Shown here one piece after another: positions 49,652 to 60,978 of a stretch of DNA of 64,000 nt; position 1 is the first letter of the stretch; the number at the start of each line of letters is the position of its first letter. This DNA is from Patiria pectinifera (lineage: Eukaryota; Echinodermata; Asteroidea; Valvatida; Asterinidae). The DNA is taken from positions 14,092,643 to 14,156,642 of the forward strand of contig CM057140.1 in assembly GCA_029964075.1 (NCBI GenBank). The letters run 5' to 3'. Position numbers and translations under genes: made by a program. Under the pieces are notes generated by a model, which did no database searches, had not been told where the DNA came from, and saw only the letters and a list, made by a program, of their open reading frames with translations.

Positions 49652-50926
49652 CTGCAAAATTATGGATGGAATTCAATTGTGTCTAACACCATTATCATAT
49701 TTTTTAAATATAAGTTTCAATATACATGTATAAAAGCATGTTTCAAAACTTCCCATTTTTATAAATCTGTTATCAATTTAACACTAAAACACTTGCCACC
49801 GGAATTATTTTCGGCAAAAAAAAAATAATAAAATTTGAAAAAGACAAGAGATATTGGCTAAATTTTTAAATCAAGTCAAACACCACAAATACCGACTCTT
49901 TGAGAGTCATGTGTACAATATTTCTTTGTACGATAATTCTCACCATAACTTCATAATTTGCAAAACTCTGAGGCCCTGCCACGGAGTGATATTTGCTTCG
50001 ACGACAGGCCGTGTACAGGCTACAGTGGCCAAGTTCAATTTTAAGCACGGTGTATAAAAAAACACGAGGAAACAATGACTATAAATAAGTCCACCGTTGG
50101 AGACTCGAGGAAAAACTTGACGATTTAACCCATCACCCACCCCTGCGAATATACATTGCAAGATCGTGTTTAGGCTATTGCAAGATCGTGTTTAGGCCTA
50201 CACGTCCTCCGGCATTAAGATTAACTTGTTCAAATCCCCCCTTTTAAAATTGTCATTGTTCGAAATTAATTACAAGACTCATTTTTTTTGGATTTATGTT
50301 TTTAATTCATTTATCAATTATTACTGATGACAATATTATTTTTCATTGGGAGTTCACCCCTCATCACGACCACGCCCCCCCCCTACCCTTACCGGCCAGG
50401 CCTGCACCACCTCAGCACAGCAGAAAGACATGCTGCAAAAACTATTCAGTAATATTAAATTTCGATTACCTTCCAAGCGTTGCAGCACTCAAAGGCACGG
50501 GATCAACTGTTGTTGATACACCTTAATGCATTTATTTTGCAGACATCGTCAACAAGTGCGGGAAATTCCAATTCCATGCACTAGAAACTACACACAAAAT
50601 TTCGTTTTCAATGTGTTGTGAAATGCATGTTGTAATTGATGGGCGCCCTCTGTTGTTTGTAAGTGCAACAGTTTTCTGGGAGTAGTCTGGTATCCTTCTA
50701 TTATTTTATTTGAAAAAAATGCGGACGACGTCTAGATATTCGACGGTCAAAGCTTCAGATTTGTAAAGCGAGTAGAAAATGTGACAAATTTTCACGGTAT
50801 TTAACGAGCGTTTTTACACTTTTGTAATGCCGCTTTGAAATTTTGGGCACTGTCGTCAGTTACCAGAGATCTTCAGTAAAATTGAAGTCGTAATTAAGGA
50901 AGTGAAAGTGTTGGTTTCGTCCAGGA
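49652..50926. promoter_or_regulatory. Divergent promoter region of ASCC3 and SNIP1
   Basis: The region lies between the first coding exon of ASCC3 (-) and the SNIP1 start (+). The ASCC3 coding exon has an acceptor at 49652-49653, so a non-coding first exon and promoter lie further right, probably between 50.1 and 50.9 kb. No TATA box is obvious. An 18-bp sequence beginning CAAGATCGTGTTTAGG is tandemly duplicated at about 50159-50196. Confidence 0.5.
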
Positions 50927-52659
50927 ATGTCTTCGAAATCTTCCCGGCACCGTCACCGGAGTCGAGACAGCAGCGAGAGCGACGGTGAAGCCGATGGGAG
51001 AAAACGCCATCATCATCGGCATCACCATGTGCACCGTGACCGCCATCGGTCGCGATCTCGGAGTCGCGAGCGGAGTCCAAACCATCGAACAGAAAAACCG
51101 GTAAAACACTTTATCATCCTAGTTTAATTCAACACAATGATTACATAGTCATCTGGCTTTCTTAAATGTAAATGTGTGGATTCTAATCTGGTTAATTCCT
51201 TTAATTTCAAAATGAATATATTTGGACATGTTTGATAATGTTATGAACAAAGAATTTAATAAACAATGTTATAAACTTAAAACACGTTAAAAGGGGTATA
51301 ACGACCTGAAATCCCAGAAAATTTCATGTTTTGGCCTGTGTTCTTACACTACTTAAATTATAAGTTAAAAGTTTACTTGAAAGGAAACTAACCAATATGT
51401 CTTGCCATTCCCGAGAAAAGAAAAAAAAACCCAGATTTTAAAGGATAGCTATGTGGATGATTATATGCTACTTTAAAAAAAAAATTCGATTAGGCTAACA
51501 TCATTTTGTTTAAAATGCATTTTGTAGCCCAATTGGGTGTATTGCAGGATATAATGTCCCTTTAATTGTGCATGCCAGCTGACCAGCATCAAATCTGATG
51601 TTTTTTTAAAATCCATTTATTTATTTCAGTTGAACTTACAGGAGTTTGTATTACCTTTTTCCCACATTATAGGAAAGGCACAGCCATAGCAGAGACCAAG
51701 ATGATAAACATAGCCATTCCAGAGACAGGGATCACAAATCAATTAAACACAGAGACCAAGATCATGAAGATAACAGACGGCACGACAGACATCACGATGA
51801 AAGGCGTAAAAAGGAGGCAAGGGAAAACCATGGCAGGAAAGAGAACAAAAATTGTGACAGGGATACGGAGAGAGAGGCGGAGGGCAGGAACGGGGAGAAA
51901 CACCAAGCCAGTGCACTGAGGGGAAAATGGGACAGTGACCCAGGGGCAGAATCAGACAGCCCCAGAGAAAGATCCCGAGGGCCTAGGAGCAGGGAGAACA
52001 GTCAACCGCAGGGAGCACCGGGGCAGATCCGAATAAAACAGGAGCGGGAGTGGAACGACAACCGCCGGACTCAAGATGCCAGACGAAAACCTCCCAATCC
52101 CTTTGAGACAACTTCCGAAGGGGCTGGCCCATCGGAAGAAGAAGCCCCACCGAAGGAAAAAGAAAAACCCAATTTTGGCACGTCGGGCAAACTCACAGAG
52201 GACACGAACACGTATCGGGGAATCGTCATCAAGTACAACGAACCCCCAGAAGCTCGGAAACCCAAACGCAAGTGGCGATTCTACGTCTTCAAGGGAGACG
52301 AAGAACTTCCAATAGTTCATATACACAGGCAGAGTGCCTATCTTCTAGGCAGGGAGCGACTCATTGCGGATTTGCCCATCGATCATCCGTCGTGTTCCAA
52401 GCAGCACGCAGTTCTTCAGTATCGGCTCGTCAAGTACGAACGGGCCGACGGCACAACAGGAAAACGGGTCCGGCCGTACATCATAGACCTGGAGTCGTCC
52501 AACGGAACGTACATAAACAACAACAGGATTGAACCCAAGCGATATTACGAACTTCAGGAAAAGGACGTGGTCAAGTTTGGGTACAGCACGAGAGAGTACG
52601 TGCTGTTGCACGATAAGTCCAAAGATGATAACCCTGATGAAGATTTGGGAGAGGACTGA
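50927..52659 (+). CDS. SNIP1: SNIP1, FHA-domain nuclear protein
   Basis: SNIP1 (Smad nuclear-interacting protein 1) is a nuclear FHA protein linked to TGF-beta/NF-kB signalling, microRNA processing and the activated spliceosome. Two coding exons, 50927-51100 and 51673-52659, join in phase 0 to give 386 residues (human 396). The first 58 residues are Arg/Ser/His-rich; exon 2 begins with a long charged RD/RE/H-rich region. From about residue 245 the sequence is strongly conserved: TYRGIVIKYNEPPEAR, then the FHA fold (about 275-365) with LLGR, PSCSKQHAVLQY and SSNGTYINNNRIEP carrying the phosphopeptide-binding Arg, Ser, His and Asn. The tail is acidic (DDNPDEDLGED), shorter than in vertebrates. 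It is head to head with ASCC3 and about 0.8 kb upstream of FAAP100 on the same strand. Confidence 0.96.
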
Positions 52660-53466
52660 ATGCAGAAACTGACAAAATGTCACTGTATATATGTAACTTG
52701 TTATTTTGTTTTCACTTTGAATGTTAGTCACTCTCAAAACTTTGGACATTTTGAGATGTAATAATATCAATTATGCAGTCTCAAATTCTATAAACTTCAA
52801 ATGCACTGTAAAAAATTTGAGCACATCCATTTTTGTTTAGACAAATACATGTACTGTGTAAGGTTCAACAGTCACAAAATATGTAATATACGACCATAAT
52901 TTCACCCACTGAATTAATGTGTAATTAAATTTATGGCATTTATGTTGCTTAAGTTAAATTTGCGTCTATTTGTTGCTTGTCACATTTTGAGGGTGAAAAG
53001 TAGTAGTACTCGAGAAAATTTTGTAACCTGTATATAAATCTGATCTCGCAAATAACTTGATATAAATAGGTACTCATGAAAATTCCGCAGGCACAAAGGA
53101 GTGCGATTTTTATGAGATTTGTGATGATTGAAATATGTGCCTTTTTGAATATTTTGTATGGGGTTAGGATATCTTCTTGTTGGGCACGAATGTTGGCTTA
53201 TAACACATGATTTATGAACATTAAAGAGAAAGAATCCCAGTAAAAAGGTGATCAGTTTCTGTGGATGTTTCTTAAATTTTATTTGTGAAATTTATATCCG
53301 AAAAGGACTGTAGAGTGTAGAATAGTTTTGTCTTTCATTGTATTAACTAAGTCTCATTTTAAGGGCTTCCTCCTCCATTCCAGTCATAGCCCCCCCCCCC
53401 CCAACCCCTATCTTCAAGAATTGAAGAGCGCCCTCTGTTGATTGTTTCACATTCGGTTGAACCAAA
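52660..53466 (+). other. SNIP1 3' UTR and spacer before FAAP100
   Basis: AT-rich. An ATTAAA at about 53219 could serve SNIP1 polyadenylation. A C run at 53390-53402 and GAGCGCCCTCTGTTG precede the FAAP100 start. No gene seen. Confidence 0.55.
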
Positions 53467-56400
53467 ATGGCGGCCCCCATGGCACACGAATGTGAGGAAA
53501 AAGCGGATTGGAAAATCGCTGCTGCTGTGGATGACATTAGTCCTTGCATTGAAGGAAGTATATGTGTGGAAGGAGAAGGAAAGAGACATAAGATCTACGC
53601 TATTCAGAATGGTACCAAGCACGTGTACATCTATGAAAATATGACCAGAATGGTAAGCTTGGTTTTCAATACTTTCAAATATAGGCATGACAGACTGTAT
53701 GTATTTTCTGTATCATGATCATGTGATGGTGGAAAAAATGTTGCAACATGACGCCACTTTTTTCTTCATATATCATCTCAATGAAGGTCAGTCGTTGCAA
53801 AAATGATGATAAGACATGAATCTGGGACTGAAAAACATTTCCAATTTTGTTAGGAAATACTTAAAAATTTTCTTGACTCTCCATAGACTTTGTAGTTTGG
53901 ACACATACACAACCACTGAAGTGGTGTCAGGTCACTCAGGTTGCAACATTTTTTCCCCGATGTGTACGATGTAGACTTTGGTAAATTATAATTTTAATAA
54001 ATTTAAAACCTTATAAATTACAGAAAATCTTTTATGAACAATATTAATAATTTCCCTTTATAAATTTTATAATTGGACTAATTTTACATTGGTCAGTGCA
54101 CATGATCAGCTGAATGGATGGAATATTGATAAACATGTAGTTATGGATACGGAAAACGCGGATACTGTCTTATTATTGCTGTTCGCTTGCAAATTAAACA
54201 ACATTAAGTGTACACTTTACAGAGTCACTGAAGAAATTTGTCAAGGTTTTTTTTGGTTCAACTTGATGATGTTTTCTGTTTTTGTGAACTAATTTTACAG
54301 GGCATCCTTCATCTACCAGACCAGTGTCGTTGTATGTGTGTGTCCAGGGATGCAGTGGGAGACGAACATCTTGTTTGTGGGTTGCGGGACGGACGAATCA
54401 TCCAGCATAACTTACAGCTTCTCAAAGATGACACCAAATCAAAGAAAAAGAAGAAAAAGAAAGAGTAAGGCCCAAAAAAAAGTCTCCGGTTTCTGGTATA
54501 AAGCTTGCCCAAAAAGTGGTGCGGCGACATTTTTTTTTTTTTTTTTTTTTTTTGTGTTGTTGCTTGTGGCTGAATGCTGTGACTGCAACTGGCAATGCAA
54601 ATAAAATAAATGGGAGAAGGCCACATACACACATAAGGTAACCCATACAACCCAATCTAAAAACCCGTTAAAAAGCAGCAAGCAGTGGAACAGCAGCAAG
54701 GATTCCAGTTTTGAACATTTTCTTTCATTGAAAAAAATGAAAAACTTTTTTGAAAAATTTTTTTTTTTGTTACTACGGCGACACGCGCGCATACCAGAAA
54801 CCGGAGACCTTTTTTTTTTGGCCTAAGGTTCTATGTGAAATTTAATTTATTTGCTTCCAAATCTAAGGAAACAAGACATACCCATTGATGTTTAATTTGT
54901 TGACTACTAGAATTTTGGAAGTTAAGTTCTTACTCTTTTCAAGACTAAGAATTAAAAAAAAAAAAAAATTAGTATTTTTTTTTTATTGTTTACCCATATA
55001 ATAATGAGCTTCTAGATCTTAAGGTGGTTCTTTTGTTTACTTTTCATTTTTAGCAAACATAAAAGTAAAGAGAAGCCACACACAGCTGGCTTGCATCATC
55101 AGGGAAGCCACGAGGATATCTTTGGTGGTCTCTTGGAACCTGCTGATGCGAGGCCATCTTGCTCGCATGGCCCTCCACCTACAATTGAGGAAGACGGGTT
55201 GTCGGAAATTGTAGTCATCTTAGGAGATTCACATGTGCTCCTGAACGAGCCCAACATCCAAGACCTGATTTTTGTAAAAGGTCGTCTGGTCACCTGTTCA
55301 AAGTGTACAGCAGGATGGACGCTATCTGTGTACCGTCCAGAGGTCAAAGGTCAACTTGGTGACACAATGATATCCCATCATGCCGTTGGCAAACAAGGAC
55401 TTGAATTTCAGAAGTCGCCATCATTCAGGACATTCCTACCTGAGAGTAGAATGGAATCATCCAGTCACCATGGAGACAGAACTATCAACCAATCAGGAGC
55501 CACACATTGCCTGGGAGAGCCAATAGGTTTTGAGGATGAGGGATCAGGAAAAAGAAAGAAGCCGCAGTTGTTTTGCATAGTTTCAAAGAGTATGTGCGAA
55601 AAAGAGGATAGCACAAAGACTACATGTACTCCAGGAAGATCCATGATTCTGGAAGACAGTCTATACAACCAACTTTTTGGCACAGACTTCAATTTCCTCG
55701 ACACTCCAATTATCCTCATTTCCCTCCCAGATGGTCACATATACTACTCCCCTCTCAGAACCCTTGGAATCACCCAAGTGAGCAGGCCAAAACAAGTCAG
55801 AACTGGATCAAACTGGTGTGGTCTGAACACAAGTCTGTTCTACGTTTTGGACCAACCAGCTGCGACCATTCATGGGTTCAACACAAGGGTCTCGTCAGAA
55901 GCAGGGCAAGAAAATCGGAACACCGACACCACACTGCACGACTGTGATTGCGTGTGCATTGTTGGTCAATATGGGAAGGTCGTCCAAATCACGGCACAAA
56001 ACAACACGACCAACACGACCAACCAAAAGGAGACACTCAAGTTCAGCGAAAGTCACGTCAAGGGACCGGTGCAAACCATTTGTAGGACCAGAACTCCACA
56101 TAACTTGCTGTATTCAACTGGAAAAGAGATATATTCTCTCTCGCTATCAGAAGCCTCTCAAAAGGGTTCAGCAAGAGAAGTTCAGGGGTGCAATGCTTCA
56201 AGTTCGTTTGTCCTGGGAATTGGGAAGATCAGAGCCATGGCTGTGGTTGGCCGAGCTAGCAAAGACTCAAGTTGTAAGTAAAACAAGAAGTTGTACCTCT
56301 CTAAAATCACATTATTCATCGCAAGCTTTAAACGTCATGGGTACCAGTGCCACAGAGACAAAAATGCTTTCTTTGCCCTTTCTCTATGCCCTCTCTAAAA

Positions 56401-59155
56401 ATGTTAGAAATACCTTCTCCCCCTGTTTCTTTAATGCCAGATTCCCTAAAATTTCCAGCATAAGCATTGACACCCCCTTATTACTGAACTTGTGATTTCA
56501 GACGCAACCCTTCCCGAGGGTCCTCTACTGAACACTTTCAGCTTAATTGAAACTTCTTTCCAAATTCATATTTATTTGACAGGTGCCAACCCCTTTGTTG
56601 CTCTGACTGAGGATGGGAGGGTTCTAAAGCTCCACCCACCAACAGATGGTACCCATGGCAACAAGCATCCACCAATTACAGCGGCCGCAGCCGGCAAGAG
56701 AATGCAGGAACTGCTGCAAGCGATCAACAGCATCTCTGAGAGGACTGGTGAGCTGGCCAAGCTCGGCGAAACTCAAGATCACATCCTTCTAGAAATGAGC
56801 CAAGCATGCCATGTGGCCGGTGTGTTGCTAAGTGACCACAACTCGGCCAAAAGTTCCACCATCTTTGCTGCGAATGTTCATTGTGAGATTAGAGATGATG
56901 GTGATGCATGCAGTTGGGAGCTCCTGTGCCAGCTGACCAATCACAGCAAGTGGAGCCTGTCACATGGTTGGTCCCTCGTGGTGTCTGTGAATGCCAACCC
57001 TGATTGGACAAAACTTGAGGAGGACACAAGACATCATGTGACAAAGAGCCTGCCATTGGTCAACTTCCGTCCAATCCAAACTGTTCAGCTTATTTTCCCT
57101 TTGCATCATGGGAACACCATGCTAGCAATGCCTGTGGATGTGCAATGTTTTCTTCATTTTTCACCCGAGGAGTGTATGCACTCGATCTTGCCAGAAAAGA
57201 CAAACTTGAAGACAGAAACTCACTTCAAAGTTGGCGAATGTGGGATTTTAATTCCACTGATGCAACAAAAAGTGATAGATATCCTGTCAGTTTTGAGACC
57301 ACTTTCTGACCACCGAAAGGCAGCTCAAGATGTTGCACCATACCAGACTGTAAGGAACAGAGGATGTGATTGGCTGGCTTCAGCATTGGAGAGTGCAGCG
57401 AGCCTCAGACCCTCGGCCAATCAGATGGGTTGTACCAGTTCAGAAAAGACAGGCGGTTCAGGATCAGCATCTGTGTGTATAAACATCAGCAGTGATGTAA
57501 CATCAATGATTCTGCAACACAGGAAAGATGGTATAATGTTCATTTTTTTTTATTATTTCAAAGCTTCTATAAAATTAAAGCTTCTATAAATGTTCATACA
57601 TCCATCTTTGAATTGCGTATTGGATATCTGTTATTTTTCTCCGAATTTTTGATTCTGTGTTTGATTTTCACAGGTGCCTATAATTCAGAGTGTAGTACAC
57701 AAGAACAGATTCTACGGTGGCTTTTGGAGGACAACAGGCATATAAATTTTCACACATCCATCTTTGAATTGCGTATTGGATATCTGTTATTTTTCTCTGA
57801 ATTTCTGATTCTGTGTTTGATCTTCACAGGTGCTTATAATTCAGAGTGTAGCACACAAGAACAGATGCTACAGTGGCTTTTGGAAGACAACAGGCTCGCT
57901 ACACATCCAACAAATCCACTCCGTCTACTAACACTGGATGCAAAGGTCATGACCTTTGAGGTGAAAGTTCAAAGTTCAGGATCAGAGAAACGAGAAGGAG
58001 CAGTGAAAGACAGCAGCAAGGCATCCAGGCAAGGGGATGAAATGGTGGAGATTGTCATCATGGCACCAGACTGTCTGACCCTGTGCCAACTGCAGCTGGC
58101 AGTGAACAGAAAAATTAAGGTCTGGTACCAAATGTCCTCTTAACACCGCTAACTATCCAAAAGGAGTGCCTGATATAAACCTTTTAACATTCAATTTTCA
58201 GAAATTAAGATATGTTCTCTTCCCTCTTATGTTTGAATTCCCTTAGCTGAAATATCAGAGAAGAAGCATAAAAGCTTGTTCTTGAATACCCATATTGCTA
58301 CCCTAATCCACCCCCAATACCCAGTTTGCCCCGCCCTTCCTCCCAACCCTAAGTAGTTATGCAACGACTACCTTTTTAATAATAATAATAACAATTTGGG
58401 AGGCTAATCATCCTTACTCGCAGCTGGTATGCTGAATTGCGAAGGACGCGGCTACAACGTGGTCGGGCCGCTGGCACGTAAAGGTGCCTATGGCTGCCGG
58501 CCACATCGACCCATACATATGACCACGGAGCACAGCCTGAGATCGAAAGTGTTTGATTTTTCCAGAGGGAGGAAAACCGGAGGGCCCGGAGAAAAACCCA
58601 CGTGGCACAGGAGAGAACCAACGCACAACTCTACTCACATGCGATCCGCGGCCAGGATTCGAACCGTGGTCTCTTTGGTGAGAGACGAGCGCTTTACGCA
58701 CAAGCCACCCATGCCACCCATGCCACCCACGTAGTCAGCCATCAAACAACATGCATATTTCTGCCGTATTTAAAAAAAATATAACCTATTCATAAACAGA
58801 CTTTGTTCTGAAAACATGCGGCTGTTCTGATTTTTTTTATGCACAGATGGTTTTGGAAAGTGTTGGCAAAAGTAGAGGCATCAGCACATCTCAAGACGGA
58901 CTCCAGAAACAGCTCCGGAAAGTTCAGGTATTCATTCCTCTCAGTAATAATTTCTCCTTTGTTTCACAATCAGCATGCAAGAATTTGTTTGATAATCTCT
59001 TTTCTTTTTCCCAGGCGTTGCAAAGGAAACTCCAGTCTCTCCAAGACAACATGATGCTGCACGATTGCTATGACAACCAGTGCAGCCACAGTCAAGTCAG
59101 CACCCCAACACTTGAACTCTATCAACAGATGAGGAGCCAGCTGACCTTTATGTGA
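53467..59155 (+). CDS. FAAP100: FAAP100, Fanconi anaemia core-complex subunit
   Basis: FAAP100 forms the catalytic subcomplex of the Fanconi anaemia core with FANCB and FANCL, needed for FANCD2/FANCI ubiquitination in crosslink repair. Exons: 53467-53652, 54301-54464, 55054-56273, 56583-57530, 57830-58119, 58847-58927, 59015-59155; all phases agree, giving 1009 residues (human 881). Recognition rests on several collinear matches to vertebrate FAAP100: an N-terminal beta-propeller-like part, LEDSLYNQLFGTDFNFL with SLPDGHIYYSPLR, GKRMQELLQAINSISERTGE, LRWLLEDNR/LQWLLEDNR, and the C-terminal helical LQRKLQSLQDN with LELYQQMRSQL. Exon 2 ends in a Lys-rich stretch directly at a MITE. Exon 5 has a tandemly duplicated acceptor and 5' end; the upstream acceptor (57674) would add 52 codons in frame. 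The donor of exon 5 (AAG-GTCTGG) is weak. Confidence 0.88.
54468..54825 (+). mobile_element. MITE family B, copy 2, on the FAAP100 exon 2 donor
   Basis: The left end (GGCCC, A run, GTCTCCGGTTTCTGGTAT) starts four bases after exon 2 and the right end is its reverse complement, ending TTTGGCC. TAA flanks both ends, and the left TAA is part of the donor GTAAGG. The interior contains a T-rich run and GGCGACA-C words as in the copy at 10906-11277. No coding capacity. Confidence 0.85.
56274..56582 (+). other. FAAP100 intron 3
   Basis: 309-bp intron between exons 3 and 4, T-rich near its acceptor. The open frames 55872-56495 and 56492-57589 run across it but are not supported as continuous coding. 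Confidence 0.7.
57601..57912 (+). repeat. 156-bp tandem duplication of FAAP100 intron end and exon 5 start
   Basis: The unit comprises the T-rich intron end, acceptor and first ~70 bp of exon 5. Copy 1 starts at 57601 (acceptor AG at 57672-57673) and copy 2 at 57757 (AG at 57828-57829). The offset is exactly 156 bp, 52 codons, and the frame stays open through both. Copy 1 has lost a usable donor, so it can act only as an upstream alternative acceptor, which would insert a hydrophobic LLFFSEFLILCLIF stretch. Confidence 0.92.
58376..58735 (-). repeat. SINE family A, reverse full-length copy
   Basis: From right to left: a head complementary to GGTGGCTTGTGCGTAAAGCG, a B box at about 58650, a body, and the GGATGATTAGCCTCCCAAAT tail with ATT repeat at the left end. 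It lies in the FAAP100 intron between exons 5 and 6. Open frames over it are not genes. Confidence 0.85.
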
Positions 59156-60978
59156 GGTCAGAGTGCAAAGGTCAAATGCAGCTGATTAATGTAATGTCCA
59201 ACTTGCCAAATTTATGGTATATTAAACGAAAACAGGCACATGAGCACTACTTTCACGAGGCCCCCTTCAATGGAGAAACCATTGTGCATGCTATTGTACA
59301 AAGCAACTGCCTGCGACTGAACAATAGCTAGCACAATGCTTTCGCCATTGATGGGGGCCTTCGTGATATGATTGATTGTGTTTCTTTTACAGTTTTTTGA
59401 AGTCTATAGTTTAAGGGAATTCTTTGTTTGGTTGTTTTAGATGGCAAGTTTTCTCAATTATTTTGGGATCGTACAAATTTCAGTCTGATTTTAAGGAATC
59501 GTGAATAAGTGACAACGCAGAGATTTTGTAATATGTGCCTGGTTTTTATTATCATTCTTCAGAAATAATTAGATGTGTTGGATAGGCAGTTGACGGGCAC
59601 ATTATGTACATAAGCGTGTAGGTTTTTTCCCCTAATTTTTTTTCCAATACGACATCAGGACAAATTAATAATTTAAGCAAAAAAAATCAATGAGCAATAT
59701 ATCTTTTAGCATATGGGAGTATTTAAGGAATTTATCAGTTAATTCAGGCTAGACCAAATTTATAGAACATTCAACAGCCGTTTCATGAGGTGCAAACAGG
59801 TTCAGTAAGTACATGAAACAGATGCAGGTTATTACATCTCATTCAGTTTAAACAGATTGGCTGAATTTAAGTTCTAGTCTAAAAAAAAATCAAATCAACG
59901 TTGGATTAGTTAAAATTACAATACCTGCTTGTTAGTCATAAGGAAACTATAACTTTGGAAATTTAGCCTTAATTATATGCACACATATATGAAGTACAAT
60001 AAGTGACAAGATTTCAGGTGCACAAAAGGGTATGCAATCAAGAAATAAATGATTTGATATGAAACCAGTTTCAATATTTCATAATTTTTCTTTGTTTTCA
60101 TGAGAGAGTTGTTCAATGTTCATACCTGTCAATTGGAGTAATCAAACCAGAAGATTGGTAATAAAGGTTCAAAGTTTCATATGACAGGATTTTGCCCAGA
60201 TTTTATGCCCAACAAACATTGAAGAAACAAAAATTTGCAAATTCAACCTTGCACGCATAACTGCATAAACTGGACACATTCCGTAGACGTTAAATTTTGT
60301 TTTGTTACCATTTGGATTTTGACAATACAGGACAGCCAAGTCTTGCTCCCTGATTAGTGAGCATAAACCATTGTGTTAGTTGGTGCAATAACATCAAATC
60401 TGGTACCAGACTATAAAAAAATACTAGCTACTGATTGGTTGCTTTTACAGATCAAAAGTTGGCTAAAATATGCAGAATCTTCAACGTTTAATTTTTTTAG
60501 AGGCCATTTGCGGGAGAAGTGAAGAAAAAAAACATATTTCATCCGCATGCCATCCATATTTATGATATATCAAACATTATTTTACAACATAAAGGCATTT
60601 TATTTTCCTTATGAATATTTATTAACCAGTGGACTTAATTTTACTCTCCGATCATTGGGTCTAAATATTTAATAAAAAAAAAAGTCAATCATAATTTAAG
60701 GTGCTTAGAATTTCGATTTTTGGGACAAGATATAAAATATTGAAAGCCAAAAGGAACCTTATGCATGGCCGAGTCGAAATAGGGTACACACTGTAAAACT
60801 GGTTACATGAATGGATTTGTTGCGTATTAGCATAGCTACTACATGTACATATTAATAATGAAGGCGGGGCCTAGTGAGTAGGCGGGGCTTAACGAATCGG
60901 TCTATTACAAATGACATGTACATGTGCGACAATTACATCACCAAGATTAACTCCCATGCATGAATTAAAAAACTAAGA
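59156..60978. other. Convergent spacer / 3' UTRs of FAAP100 and TFG
   Basis: AT-rich with no gene. It contains a 45-bp imperfect hairpin (59254-59365) about 100 bp after the FAAP100 stop, and two GGCGGGGC words near 60865-60890 close to the TFG stop. Confidence 0.6.
59254..59365. repeat. Long imperfect inverted repeat (hairpin)
   Basis: Arm 59254-59297 (CACGAGGCCCCC...GCTATTGT) pairs with 59321-59365 with about five mismatches and one bulge over 45 positions; the loop is 23 nt. It lies in the presumed FAAP100 3' UTR. Confidence 0.85.
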
